64,000 nt of DNA from Anodontia alba (taxonomy: Eukaryota > Mollusca > Bivalvia > Lucinida > Lucinidae). Under the pieces are notes generated by a model that saw nothing but the letters and a program-made list of their open reading frames with translations, did no database searches and had not been told where the DNA came from. Below, in pieces: positions 35,884-46,503 of the stretch (position 1 is its first letter; each line of letters begins with the position of its first letter). A program made the position numbers and the translations under genes. Where the stretch lies: assembly GCA_964016985.1 (NCBI GenBank), contig OZ024830.1, positions 62,760,550 to 62,824,549 of the forward strand, given 5' to 3'.

Positions 35884-36740
35884 ATGAAATCCAAAGTCTT
35901 GGATGAAAATCCTCCAGGAGTTTACTTAGTCTCTAGAAAACAACAACAAGACTGGCAGTGCATGCCTGGACAAGAAGTTGAAGCATGCCAAGAAAGCATA
36001 CCAGCTATTCAAAGAATTGACCACAGAAATAGATCAAATCTACAGGCTTACAAGACAAGAAAAGTCTGGCAAGTGTCTTACAGAGGAATATGAAATCCTT
36101 AGCAGGTGGATAGAGTACTGCTCAAACCTTTAAAAGTATGACACTGATGAGGACCTAACTTGACTGCCCACAGATACCAGGTAAAGAACTGCACCCCATT
36201 TTAGAAAAAAAATGTGAAGTAGGATGAATGAGGATATTTGCAACAGGATTAGGAATACAGCCAGAGTGCATGACATATTTGCAACAGGATTAGGAATGCA
36301 GTCACAGTGCATGACATATTTGCAACAGGAACAGGGATGCAGTCAGAATGCATGGCATATTTGCAACAGGAGCAGGGATGCAGTCAGAATGCATGGCATA
36401 TTTGCAACAGGAGCAGGGATGCAATCAGAGTGCATGACATATTTGCAACAGGATCAGGAATGCAGTCAGAGTGCATGACAATCTCCCAGCCATGGTGACA
36501 TGGTCATACCATGGTGAAGATGCAGAAACTCAGATGGTATGACCATGTCTCAAGAGCCACTCACATATATAAGACAATTCTGTGGGGAACAGTGAAAGTA
36601 GCAAGGAGAGGAAGCCAGATGAAGCAATGGGAAGACAATGGACATGTTTATGGTTCAGAGATTCCCTCAGAGCAGCAGAAAATAGGGAAGAATAATTGTT
36701 ACAACATAAGTGGTGCCCCCTACAACCTTCAAGGATAAGA
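35884..36740 (+). pseudogene. Remnant of a second LINE family (LINE-D)
   Basis: Two pieces of a retrotransposon protein unlike LINE-A remain. The first (about 35960-36190) reads KKAYQLFKELTTE, then SGKCLTEEYEILSRW and EYCSNL in shifted frames; this is the linker between endonuclease and reverse transcriptase in many animal LINEs. The second (about 36508-36660) reads KMQKLRWYDHVSRA, then ILWGTVKVARRGSQMKQWED, the far C-terminus. The reverse transcriptase between them is gone, and a 41-bp tandem array (36234-36483) stands in its place. It is an old, dead insertion in the intron. Confidence 0.7.
36234..36483. repeat. 41-bp tandem repeat, about six copies
   Basis: Units start with ATATTTGCAACAGGA at 36234, 36275 and 36316 and continue to 36483 (then GGGATGCAGTCAGA and ATGCATG). 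Because 41 is not a multiple of three, all three frames stay open in turn, which produces spurious peptides. Confidence 0.9.
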
Positions 36741-37190
36741 GAATGAACTGAACTGTTTGCCTACCTGTTCACTAAGCTCCTTCTTTAACAGGGTCTACTC
36801 TAAATGGAAAGCACTAGTTCCCAATAGAGTATAGGGTATCCCCCCTCTTTAGGAGGCAAAAACATCCCTGAAAGTATATCCACATGTATTCTCCTTTAAT
36901 TATGCTTTTCAATCTGCTTGTACATGTACTTGAATTTATTTGAAATTTGTAGTGTGTGATTACCCAAAATCACAAAAATATGCCAGTTTTGAAAATATAC
37001 TGCTCTTGAAAATAAACCATCAATTTTGTATTGCTGAAAATAAGTTAAAAATAAAACTTGGTTTGAAATAATCCTTTCTGTTTTACTGTAGTAAACCTAT
37101 GGAAACAATTAAAACAGATATACTAGAAAATTATCATGGATATTGTCACTCTTATGTCAGTGTTTACTTAATGTATTAGTTTGTTATTTA
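36741..37190 (+). other. Intron sequence without recognised features
   Basis: AT-rich unique DNA between the LINE remnant and E9. No gene is seen. Confidence 0.55.
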
Positions 37191-37441
37191 TTAACTCACC
37201 TGAGCCAAAAGCTTATGATGAGCTGTTGTGATCACAGTTTGTTGTTCGTCCATCTGTTTTCTGTTCACACCTTTAAAGAACATCTCCACCGAAATAGCTA
37301 GGCAGATTTTTACCAAACTTCATAATAAGACTTATCTAAGGGGAATTGAAAGTTCATTCAGATGGACAGTGGTCTGTCAGCCAGGATGACCACCATACCC
37401 ATGTATGATACCTTCAAAGTCATCTCTGCATTTGCTTTTTT
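37191..37441 (+). mobile_element. E9: left end of a Helentron-like element, cut by E10
   Basis: A worn left end (TTAACTCACCTGAGCC, then GATGAGCTGTTGTGATCAC) is followed by about 200 bp of core related to the SF5 5' domain (AACATCTCC, then GATTTTTACCAAACTTC). E10 begins in a T-run at its edge, and E9 does not resume after E10. Confidence 0.65.
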
Positions 37442-40400
37442 TTAGCTCACCTGAGCCAAAGGCTCAGGATGAGCTATTGTGATCACTCCCTGTCTGTCAT
37501 CAGTCCGTATGTCCATCCATGCTTACGAACTGACATTTTAGGGGGCAAAAAATTTGGACATTTGCCAAGTAGTCATTCGTGACTGCATATAGGATATATT
37601 CTGTAGATTTGACATATAAGTGGCAAAAATTTGCTCTTACATGGCTTGCCGCTTAAGAGATTTTGCCACTTATGTTGTCATTATGCGAATGCCTAGCCAC
37701 CTAAATGTCTGTTCGTGAGAACCTGTGTCGGTCTGTCCATTCACCCCTTTGAAAAACTTCTCTGAAACCCCTGGGCCAAATTTCTTCAAACTTCATGTGG
37801 AGCCTTGTATTAAAGGGGGATTACAATTTGTAAAAATGGTCACGGTCCATAAATCAAGATGGCTGCCATGCCTTTATATAGCTCCCATAGACTTATAATG
37901 AGTAAAACTTAAAAGATCTTCTCTGAAACCATGAGGCCCACTGCTTATATATTTTATATGTAGCAATGTTTAGTGGTCCCTTACAAAATTCCTGCCAATT
38001 AAGCCCCTGGGGTCCAAACTGGCCACACCCCAGGGGGTCGTGAACTCCCATAGACTTATAATGGGAAAAACTTAAAAAAAATCTTCTTCTCTGAAACCAT
38101 GAGGCCCAGAGCTTATATATTTAGTATGTTGCAATGTTTAGTGGTCCCCTACATAAATCCTGCCAATCAAGACCCTGGGGTCCAAACTGGCCATGCCCCT
38201 GGGGTCATTAGCTCCTATATACTTATAATGGGAAAAACTTAAAAAATCTTCTTCTCTGAAACCAGTAGGCCCACAGCTTACATATTTAGTATGTAGCAAT
38301 GTTCAGTGGTCCCCTACATAAATAATCCTGCCAATCTAGCACCTGGGGCCCAAACTGGCCATGCCCCGGGGGTCATTAGCTTCTATAGACTTATAATGGG
38401 AAAAACTTAAAAAATCGTCTTCTCTGAAACCATGAGGCCCAGAGCTTATATATTTAGTATGTAGCAATGTTTAGTGGTCCCCTACATAAATCCGGCCAAT
38501 CAAGCTCCTGGGATCCAAACTGGCCATGCCCCAGGGGTCATTAGCTCCAGTAGACTTATAATGGAAAAAACTTAAATCTTCTTCTCTGAAACCATGAGGC
38601 CCACAGCTTATATATTTAGTTTGTAGCAATGTTTAGTGGTCCCCTACATAAATAAACTGGCCACGCCCCAGGAGCATTAGCTTCTATAGACTTTTAATGA
38701 AAAAAACTTAAAAAATCTTCTTCTCTGATACCATGAGGCACACAGCTTACATATTTAGTATGTAGCAATATTTAGTAGTCCCCTACTTTAATCCTGCCAG
38801 TCACGCCCCTGGTGCCCAAACTGGCCACGCCCAGGCGGTCATGAGCTCCCATAGACTTATAACGAGAAAAACTTTAAAAATCTTATTCTCTGAAACCATG
38901 AGGCCCAGAGCTTATATATTTAGTATGTAGCAGTGTGTAGTGGTCCCCTACATAAATCCTGCCAATCAAGCCCCTGGGGTCCAAATTGGCCATGCCCCAG
39001 GGGTCATATATTTATATAGAGCTAAAAAGCTAAAGAACCTACAAAAATCTATATACATGAAACCATGAGGCCAAGAGCTAATAGAATGAAATGATGTTAA
39101 GTGGTCTTCTACATAAATCCTTACAATGGGAAAAACTTAAAATATCTTCTTCTCTGAAACCATGAGGCCCCCAGCTTATATATTGAGTATGTAGCAATGT
39201 GTAGTGGTACACTACATAAATTCTGCCAGTCAAGCCCCTGGGATCCAAACTGGTCACACCCCATGGTGTCATATGTATATATAGAGCTATATAGCTAAAG
39301 AACCTTCAAAAATCTTCTTCTCTGAAACCATGAGGCAGAGAGCCAACCGATTAAGTATGTTGCAGTGTTTAGTGGTCTCCTACTTAAATCCTGCCAATCA
39401 AGCCCCTTGGGTCCAAACCGGCCACACCCCGGGGGTCATTAGCTCGCATAGACTTATAATGGGAAAAACTAAAAAAATCTTCTTCTCTGTAACCATGAGG
39501 CCCACAGCTTATATATTTAGTATGTAGCAATGTTTAGTGGTCCCCTACATAAATCCTGCCAATCAGGCCCCAGGGGTCTAAACTGGCCACACCCTGGGGG
39601 TCATTAGTTCCCACAGACTTATAATGGGAAAACTTAAAAAAGCTTCTTCTCTGAAACCTTGAGGCCCACAGCTTATATATTTAGTGTATAGCAATGTTTA
39701 GTGGTCCCCTACATAAATAATGCTAATCAAGCCCCTGGGCTCCAAACTGGCCACACCCCAGGAGTCATATGTTTATATAGAGCTATATAGCTAAAGAACA
39801 TTCAAAAATCTTCTTCTCTGAAACCATGAGGCCCAGAGCTAACAGATTAAGTATGTTGCAATGTTTGGCGGTCTCCTACATAAATCTTGGTAACCATGCC
39901 CCTGGGGTCCAAATTGGCCTTGCCCCGGGGGTCATTAGCTCCCATAGACTTAAAATGGGAAAAACCTAAAAAGTCTTCTTCTCTGAAGCCATGAGGCCTA
40001 CAGCTTATATATTTAGTATCTAGCAATGTGTAGTGGTCCCCTACTTAAATCCTGCCAATTAAGCCCCTGGGGTCCAAACTGGCCACACCACAGGAGTCAT
40101 ATGTTTATATAGAACAGTGTAGCTAAAGAACCTTCAAAAATCTTCTTCTCTGAAACCATGAGTCCCAGAGCTAATAGATTTAGTATGTATCAATGTTTGG
40201 TGATATTCTGCATTAATTCTTCCAACCATGCCCCTAGGGTCCAAATTGGCCACTTCTCAGGGGGTCATTAGCTCCCATGGACTTATAGTGGAAAAATAAT
40301 ATAAAAGAATCTCTTTCTCTGAAACTATGAGGCTCACAGCATAAATATTTTGTATGTAGCAATGTTTAGTGTCCCCTACATAAATCCTTCCAATGAAGCC

Positions 40401-40758
40401 CCTGTGGTCCAAACTGGCCATGCCCCAGGGGTCATCTACTCCCACAGACTTTAATGGGAAAAACTTAAAAGATTTTCTTGTCTGAAACCATCAGGCCCAC
40501 AGCTTATGTATTTAGTATGTAGCAATGTTTAGTGGTCCCCTACATAAATCCTGCCAGTCAAGCCCCAGGTGTTTAAACTGTTTTTGCTTATGGCCCTTTG
40601 AAAATTTCAGCATTTTAACCTTGTAAGCAAGATATCTCAAAAACTGTTTATGCCATTGCCTTGAAACTTGACGGGCTAATATGGAATAATGAGTAAATGA
40701 CCTGATTAACTTACAGCAGTTAACTCATGTGAGCGTTGTGGCCCACGGGCCTCTTGTT
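37442..40758 (+). mobile_element. E10: complete Helentron-like element, SF7 core
   Basis: The left end is TTAGCTCACCTGAGCC, GGCTCAGGATGAGC, GTGATCAC. After a unique part (37510-37760), about 17 SF7 monomers of about 165 bp follow (TCTCTGAAACCATGAGGCC, then GTAGCAATGTTTAGTGGTCC, then AAACTGGCCACGCCCC). The right end is ACTCATGTGAGCG, GGCCCACGGGCC, CTCTTGTT. Confidence 0.85.
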
Positions 40759-41510
40759 TTTTTTGGGGTTTTTTTGTAAACAAATTGGTTATATCTTGGG
40801 TGGCAGACCACAGAAGGAAGTCCAGGTCGGACCTGACAAACTGGAGGTTGTAGCTTCCTTTTGCTACCTAGGAGACATGCTCTCAGCAGCAGGTGGCCGT
40901 GAACTTTCAACCACAGCACGTGTGAAAACTGCCTGGAAGAAGTTCAAGGAGCTGCTACCAGTCCTCACTTCACGCCACCTCTCTTTCAAGACACGTGGCC
41001 GTGTGTACAGCTCTTGTGTGTGGAGCGCAATGCTTCCTGCCAGTGAGACTTGGCCATTGACAAAGCCAAACCTCCAGCACCTGCAGCGGAATGACAGAGC
41101 AATGATCAGACAGATCTGCAATGTCAGGCTGCAAGACATTGTCACCACCAGGTCCATTGAGCTACTTGCGCGGCTTGGGGTTGAGGATCTGGACCTCATT
41201 CTGAAGGAGAGAAGGCTCCGCTGGTATGGACATGTGGAATACTCCAATGATGCAGTCAAGACAGCTTTTCACATACAGGTTGAGGGAAAGTGTGTGCCTG
41301 GGAGGCCCGAGATGACATGGAAGCAGCTGACAGAGAGGGATTGCAGAGAGTGGAAGCTCTCAGCTGTCAACCCTCATGATAGACATACCTGGAGATCTGG
41401 TGTGAGATCTGCCATGCGTGCAGCAAGCCAGCTATCTGGAAGGGGGCCCACTGATGTGGATGTTGCCCCTGTACCTGCACATTAATCAAAAATCTGATTA
41501 TGATGATGAT
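40759..41510 (+). pseudogene. 3' fragment of RTE-like LINE (LINE-C)
   Basis: The C-terminal domain of the LINE-A family is open without interruption from about 40804 to the stop at 41483-41485 (GRPQKEVQ, then CYLGDMLSAAGG, then RRLRWYGHVEYSNDAVKTAF, then RPEMTWKQLTERDC). The 3' tail is ATTATGATGATGAT. The copy starts at a T-run directly behind the right end of E10. It shares with LINE-B, but not LINE-A, an insertion of about 30 bp (GTAAACAAATTGGTTATATC). No reverse transcriptase domain is left, so it cannot function. Confidence 0.85.
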
Positions 41511-41645
41511 ATCTGTGAATGTCAAAAGAAAATCCTAAAACAATTGTGTATGTTGTTCATTGGGACCACTCATTGAGATGAAATAGCTATTAAAATGTGT
41601 GACCTCTAAAATAAGTTTAGAATGTAAGCTCATTCAGGCACATTT

Positions 41646-43149
41646 TTAGCTCATCTGAGCTATGCTCAGGATGAGCTATTGTGATCACTTTTCGTCTGTC
41701 GTCCGTCCATCTGTCCGTGCGTCCGTCCGTCCGTTAACATTTTTCAAACGACTTCTCCTCCGAAGCCCCTGAGCCAATTTTGCTCAAATTTCATATGGAG
41801 CCTCCTTAGGTTGGGGGAACGAAAAATTGCTAAAATGGTCGCGGTCCATTGACCAAGATGGCCGCCATGCCCATATATGGTAAAAACCTTTAAAAATCTT
41901 CTTCTCCAGAACCGAGGATGCCATGGGGCTGAATCTTTGCATAAGGCATTGGGGACGGGAGGTCTACCAAAATTGCTAAAATAATTGTCATATATTGACA
42001 TTTGACCTTTTTACGGCAAGGTCAAGTTTGCTTCTCTAAGCATTTGTATGGGAAAAACCTTTAAACATCTTGTTCTCCAAAACCGAGGATGCCTTATGGC
42101 TGAACCTTTACATATATCATTGGAAACTGGAGGTCTACCAAAGTTGCTAAAATAATGGTCGTACATTGACATTTGACCTTTTTATGGTAAGGTCAGTTTT
42201 GCTTCCTTATGCACTTGTATTGGAAAAATGTTCAGAATTTCAAATGACTTCTTCTCTGGAGCCTCTGGGCCAATTTTGCACAAATTTCATATGGAGCCTC
42301 CTTAGGTTGGGGGAATGAAAGATTGCTAAAATGGTCGCAGTTCATTGACCAAGGTGGCTGCCATGCCCATATATGGTAAAAACCTTTAAAAATCTTCTTC
42401 TCCAGAACCGAAGATGCCTTGGGGCTGAATCTTTGCAGAAGTCATTGGGGACAGGAGGTCTACCAAAATTGCTAAAATAAATGTTGTATATTGACATTTG
42501 ACCTTTTTACGGCAAGGTCAAGTTTGCTTCCCTATGCATTTGTATGGGAAAAACCTTTAAAAATCTTGTTCTCCAAAACCGAGGATACCTTGTGGCTGAA
42601 TCTTTACATATATTATCGGAAACTGGAGGTCTACTAAAGTTGCTAAAATAATGGTCGTACATTGACATTTGACCTTTTTACCATGAGGTCAATTTTGCTT
42701 CCTTATGCATTTGTATGGGAAAAATATTCAGAATTTCAAACGACTTCTCCTCTGGAGCCTCCGGGCCAATTTTGTACAAATTTCATATGGAGCCTCCTTA
42801 GGTTGGGGAAAGAAAGATTGCTAAAATGGTCGCGGTTCAATGACCAAGGTGGCCGCCATGCCCATATATGGTAAAACCCTTTAAAAATCTTCTTCTCCAG
42901 AACCGAGGATGCCTTGGGGCTGAATCTTTGCTTAAATCATCGGGGATTGGGGTCTACCAAAGTTGCTAAAATAATGGTCATATAATGCCTCTCTATGCAT
43001 TTGTATGGGAAAAAACATTTAAAAGTTTTATTCTCCAAAACCGAGGATGCCTTATGGCTGAATATTTGCATATATTATTGGGAACATCTGCATGTCTGCA
43101 GTGGCTATGTCACTCAGGTGAGCGAGCCGTGGCCCGTGGGCCTCTTGTT
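41646..43149 (+). mobile_element. E11: complete Helentron-like element, SF1 core
   Basis: The left end is TTAGCTCATCTGAGC, GCTCAGGATGAGC and a CGTCCGTC run. The right end is CACTCAGGTGAGCG, GGCCCGTGGGCC, CTCTTGTT. It is a close copy of E6. The right terminus stops 11 bp before the first base of exon c (43161), so the last part of the intron, with its pyrimidines, is mostly element DNA. Confidence 0.85.
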
Positions 43150-43160
43150 TTATTTAATAG

Positions 43161-43227
43161 GAGGTATCCAGATACTCTAGCCTCATCTTCTGAAGTAAAC
43201 AGAAAGAAGTATAAAAATGCTTATCAG
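43161..43227 (+). CDS. DHX37: DHX37-like RNA helicase, exon c (small exon)
   Basis: The acceptor is TTTTATTTAATAG and the donor CAG/GTAAAG. With two bases from exon b it reads RRYPDTLASSSEVNRKKYKN followed by AYQ, and ends in phase 0. The text matches the poorly conserved linker that in the family ends near NAY before the VFIHPSS block. The exon is only 67 bp, but its phase fits both neighbours exactly. Confidence 0.85.
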
Positions 43228-43460
43228 GTAAAGTTATTTTCTAGTTCTTTTACCGTTAACATAATAGTCACAACTGAGTCAGACAACAATTTGATTATTT
43301 TTGCTTTTTTTAGAGATAAGGCTTGACATTTTATATTAATCATTTGCTTAGCAGGTGATTCATATAAACGCCAAGTCTTATTTTCTCGGAAAAATAAAAA
43401 ATAATCAGATTGTCATCTGCTATAGATTTGCTTAGTGTTTGAAGGGTCAATATAGGGATC
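43228..43460 (+). other. Intron sequence without recognised features
   Basis: AT-rich DNA after exon c; no repeat or gene recognised. Confidence 0.5.
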
Positions 43461-43872
43461 AAACATGGTTTTTCATGCATTAACATTCGCCAGGTCTTGT
43501 GGGAGTTGTTGAAAACCGAGGCCGAAGGTCGCGGTTTTCAACACCTCACAAGGGACTTGGCAAATGTTACTGCATTGAAAAACCATGTTCGATCACTATT
43601 ATTGCATAAAAACTAAAAACATTTGCTACATTTTGCGTTATTTCTTGCACTATTTTGTTTCGCCTTTTCACCAATGTCTCGCGAATGTAATTTCCACTGA
43701 CTATGCTCATTCTAGGGCCCGACAGTACACATCTCGTAATGGCAGCAAATCTGTGGCCCTGTTACGATCATATTGAAAGTTGCCTAGCCGTGCATTAACA
43801 GCGCATGAATTGCCTTGTTAATACACGGCATTTTTCCGGTTAATGCACAGCTGTTAATAACATGCGGCACTG
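43461..43872. repeat. Foldback element with long imperfect palindromes
   Basis: Arm one (43464-43517) and arm two (43533-43588) face each other: CATGGTTTTTCATGCATTAA, then TTGTTGAAAACCG, against CGGTTTTCAACACC and GCATTGAAAAACCATG, around AGGCCGAAGG. A second group at 43788-43867 repeats GCATTAACAGC, TTAATACACGGC and GGTTAATGCACAGC in both orientations. This fits an old MITE or foldback transposon. No coding frame is supported. Confidence 0.6.
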
Positions 43873-44439
43873 CTTTTTATGCAATAATATCAATTACAAG
43901 GTGAGAGAATGTACTTTTGGATGTGCACCCAGTAAATACAGACCATCTTGCTCATCCCTGCAGTCTGATTCAGTCTTTACAGGCTGCTCTTTGGATAGGC
44001 AAGTATGTAAGGTTTCTTTAGCTGAACAGGGAAGACAGAACTGACTGTGTTATTGTGCCGACTGATCTGAGACAAAAATCGCCAATTACTGTTACTCATG
44101 TTGTGGCTTATACATTTCAGTTAAGTTTGGGTCATGTTGCACACCAAAAATGTAATTATGAGCAGTAGGATTAGTATAGACAATGTGTTCATCTTGTTCT
44201 CAGTTTTTAGGTACAGTATATACCCTACTCTACTTTCAGCATCTTTCAGAAAGTCATTTTTTGCTCGATGCTTGATACAGATGAAGTAAATTTGCAAACT
44301 TTTATCATGATTTAATGTAACACCTGTTGTTATTAATTCCACTTATTCAAACTGAATTGTTTTGCAGTATTGCTGTAAAATATCAGTTGAGAAAAGTCAA
44401 AAAATATTTTCTAAAAAAAAAACAAAAAAACAACACATT
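43873..44439 (+). other. Intron sequence without recognised features
   Basis: No repeat or gene is recognised. An A-rich stretch (44415-44430) borders E12. Confidence 0.5.
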
Positions 44440-45839
44440 ACAGAAAAAGTTTAAAAATCTTCTTGTCTGAAACTAATAGACTAATTTCAATATAAATTGG
44501 CAGGAATGTTGCTTTGGTGACCCTCTACCAAGATTGTTCAAGCTGTCATGATTCATCAAAAAACATGGCCGCTAGGGGACGGGGCATATTTTCCCTATAT
44601 ATCTATATAGAACACTTTAAAAATCTTCTCGTAAGAAACCGTTGGCTCGAGTTCAATGTAACTTGATAGGAATGTTGCTTTGGTGACCCTCTACCAAGAT
44701 TGTTCAAGCCGTCATGATTTGTCAAAAAACATGGCCGCTAGGGGGTGGGGCTTATTTTCCCTGTATATCTATAAAGAAAACTTTAAAAATCTTCTTGTCA
44801 GAAACCACTGGACCGATTCCATTATAACTTGGTAGAAATCTTTCCTTGTTGACCCTCTACCAAGATTGTTCAAGTTATCGTGATTCGTCAAAAAACATGG
44901 CCGTTAGGGGGAGGGGCTTATTTTCCCAATATATCTATATAGAAAAGTTTAAAAATCTTCTTGTCAGAAACCAATGGACCGATTTCATTATAACTTGGCA
45001 GGAATGTTTCTTTGGTGACCCTCTACCAAGATTGTTCAAGCCATCATGATTCGTCAAAAAACATGGCCGCTAGTGGGCGGGGCATATTTTCCCTATATAT
45101 CTATATAGAAAACTTTAAAAGTCTGCTCATAAGAAACCGTTGGATTGAGTTCAATGTAACTTGACAGGAATGTTGCTTTTTGGCGACCTTCTACCAAGAT
45201 TGCACCCTCATGATACGTTAAAAAACATGGCCATCAAGGGGCGGGGCTTATTTTCCGTATATATCTGTATAGAAAACTTTAAAATTCTTCTTGTCAGAAA
45301 CCACCCGACTGATTTCAATATTACTTGGCAGGAATGTTGCTTTGGTGACCCTCTACCAAGATTGTTCAAGCAATCATGATTAATCAAAAAACATGGTTGC
45401 TAGGGGTGGGGCTTATTTTCCCTATATATCTAAATCGAAAACTTTAAGTCTTCTTGTCAGAAACCACTGAACCGATTTCAATATAACTTCTCAGGATTAT
45501 TCCTTTGGTGACCCTCTACCAAGTTTGTTCAAGCTGTCATGATTTGTCAAAAAACATGGCCGTTAGGGGGTGGGGCTTAATTTCCCTATATATCTATATA
45601 AGACATTTTAAAAATCTTTTTGTCAGAAACCACTGGACCAATTTCAATATAACGGCAAAATTGTTCCTTTGGTGACCCTTTTCAATATTCAGTTCAAGCC
45701 ATCATGATGCATGAAAAAAACATGGCCGCTGGGGTGCAGGGCTATAAAATGTATACAAAAATCTTAGAGCAGTGAACTTGGCTGAAACTTCGACAGTAAG
45801 TATGCAAAGCTGTTTGCTCAGGTACATGGTCATCTTGTT
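44440..45839 (+). mobile_element. E12: 5'-truncated Helentron-like element, SF5 core
   Basis: About eight SF5 monomers (CATGGCCGCTAGGGGGCGGG, then TCTTGTCAGAAACCACTGG) with no left end. The right part (AGCAGTGAACTTGGCTGAAA, then TTTGCTCAGG, then ATCTTGTT) is shared with E7, E14 and E16. Confidence 0.75.
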
Positions 45840-46454
45840 TAATCAATCAACAAGAATCTTGCTCAAAATGTTTGTCGATGATTCTTAGGTCAAGTTTGAA
45901 ACTGGGTACCTTTGGGTCAAAACTGGGCCACTGGGCCAAATCAGCAGAAAACCTTGTTAGCACTCTAGTGGTTACATATATGAAGCAATCATCATAAATC
46001 TTGAACAAAATGTTTGTCTAGATGATTTCTAGGTCAGGTTCGAAATTGAGTCACTTGGGGTGCAAAAACTAGGTCTCCAGGCCATATCAGCAGAAATCCT
46101 TGTTAACACTCTAGTGGTCACAGTTTTGAAGCAGTCATCATGAATGTTTCTCAAAATGTATGTCTTGATGATTTCTAGTTTGTTCGAAACTGAGGGTCAG
46201 ACACTAAGTCACTGGGCCAAATCAAAGGAAGGCCTTGTAAATACTCTAGTGGTCACATTTTTGAAGCATTCATCATGAATCTTGCTCAAAATGTTTGTCT
46301 TTGCTTGTATTACACAGTCCATTAGAAATGCTACATTGTCTTACTTGCTAATATAATCATTATGAATTTTGGTTAGAATGTTTGCCTTTATCAGTTCTAG
46401 GTCAGGTTCTTAAAGTGCTATGATACTCAGGTGAGCGTTACAGGGCCTCTTGTT
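45840..46454 (+). mobile_element. E13: 5'-truncated Helentron-like element, SF3 core
   Basis: About three SF3 monomers lead into ACTCAGGTGAGCG, then CAGGGCCTCTTGTT, where half of the right hairpin has been lost. The final 130 bp match the end of E5. Confidence 0.75.
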
Positions 46455-46503
46455 TTAGATTTATATTATAAGTGGAACACTTTCTAATTATTCATACCCT
46501 TTT

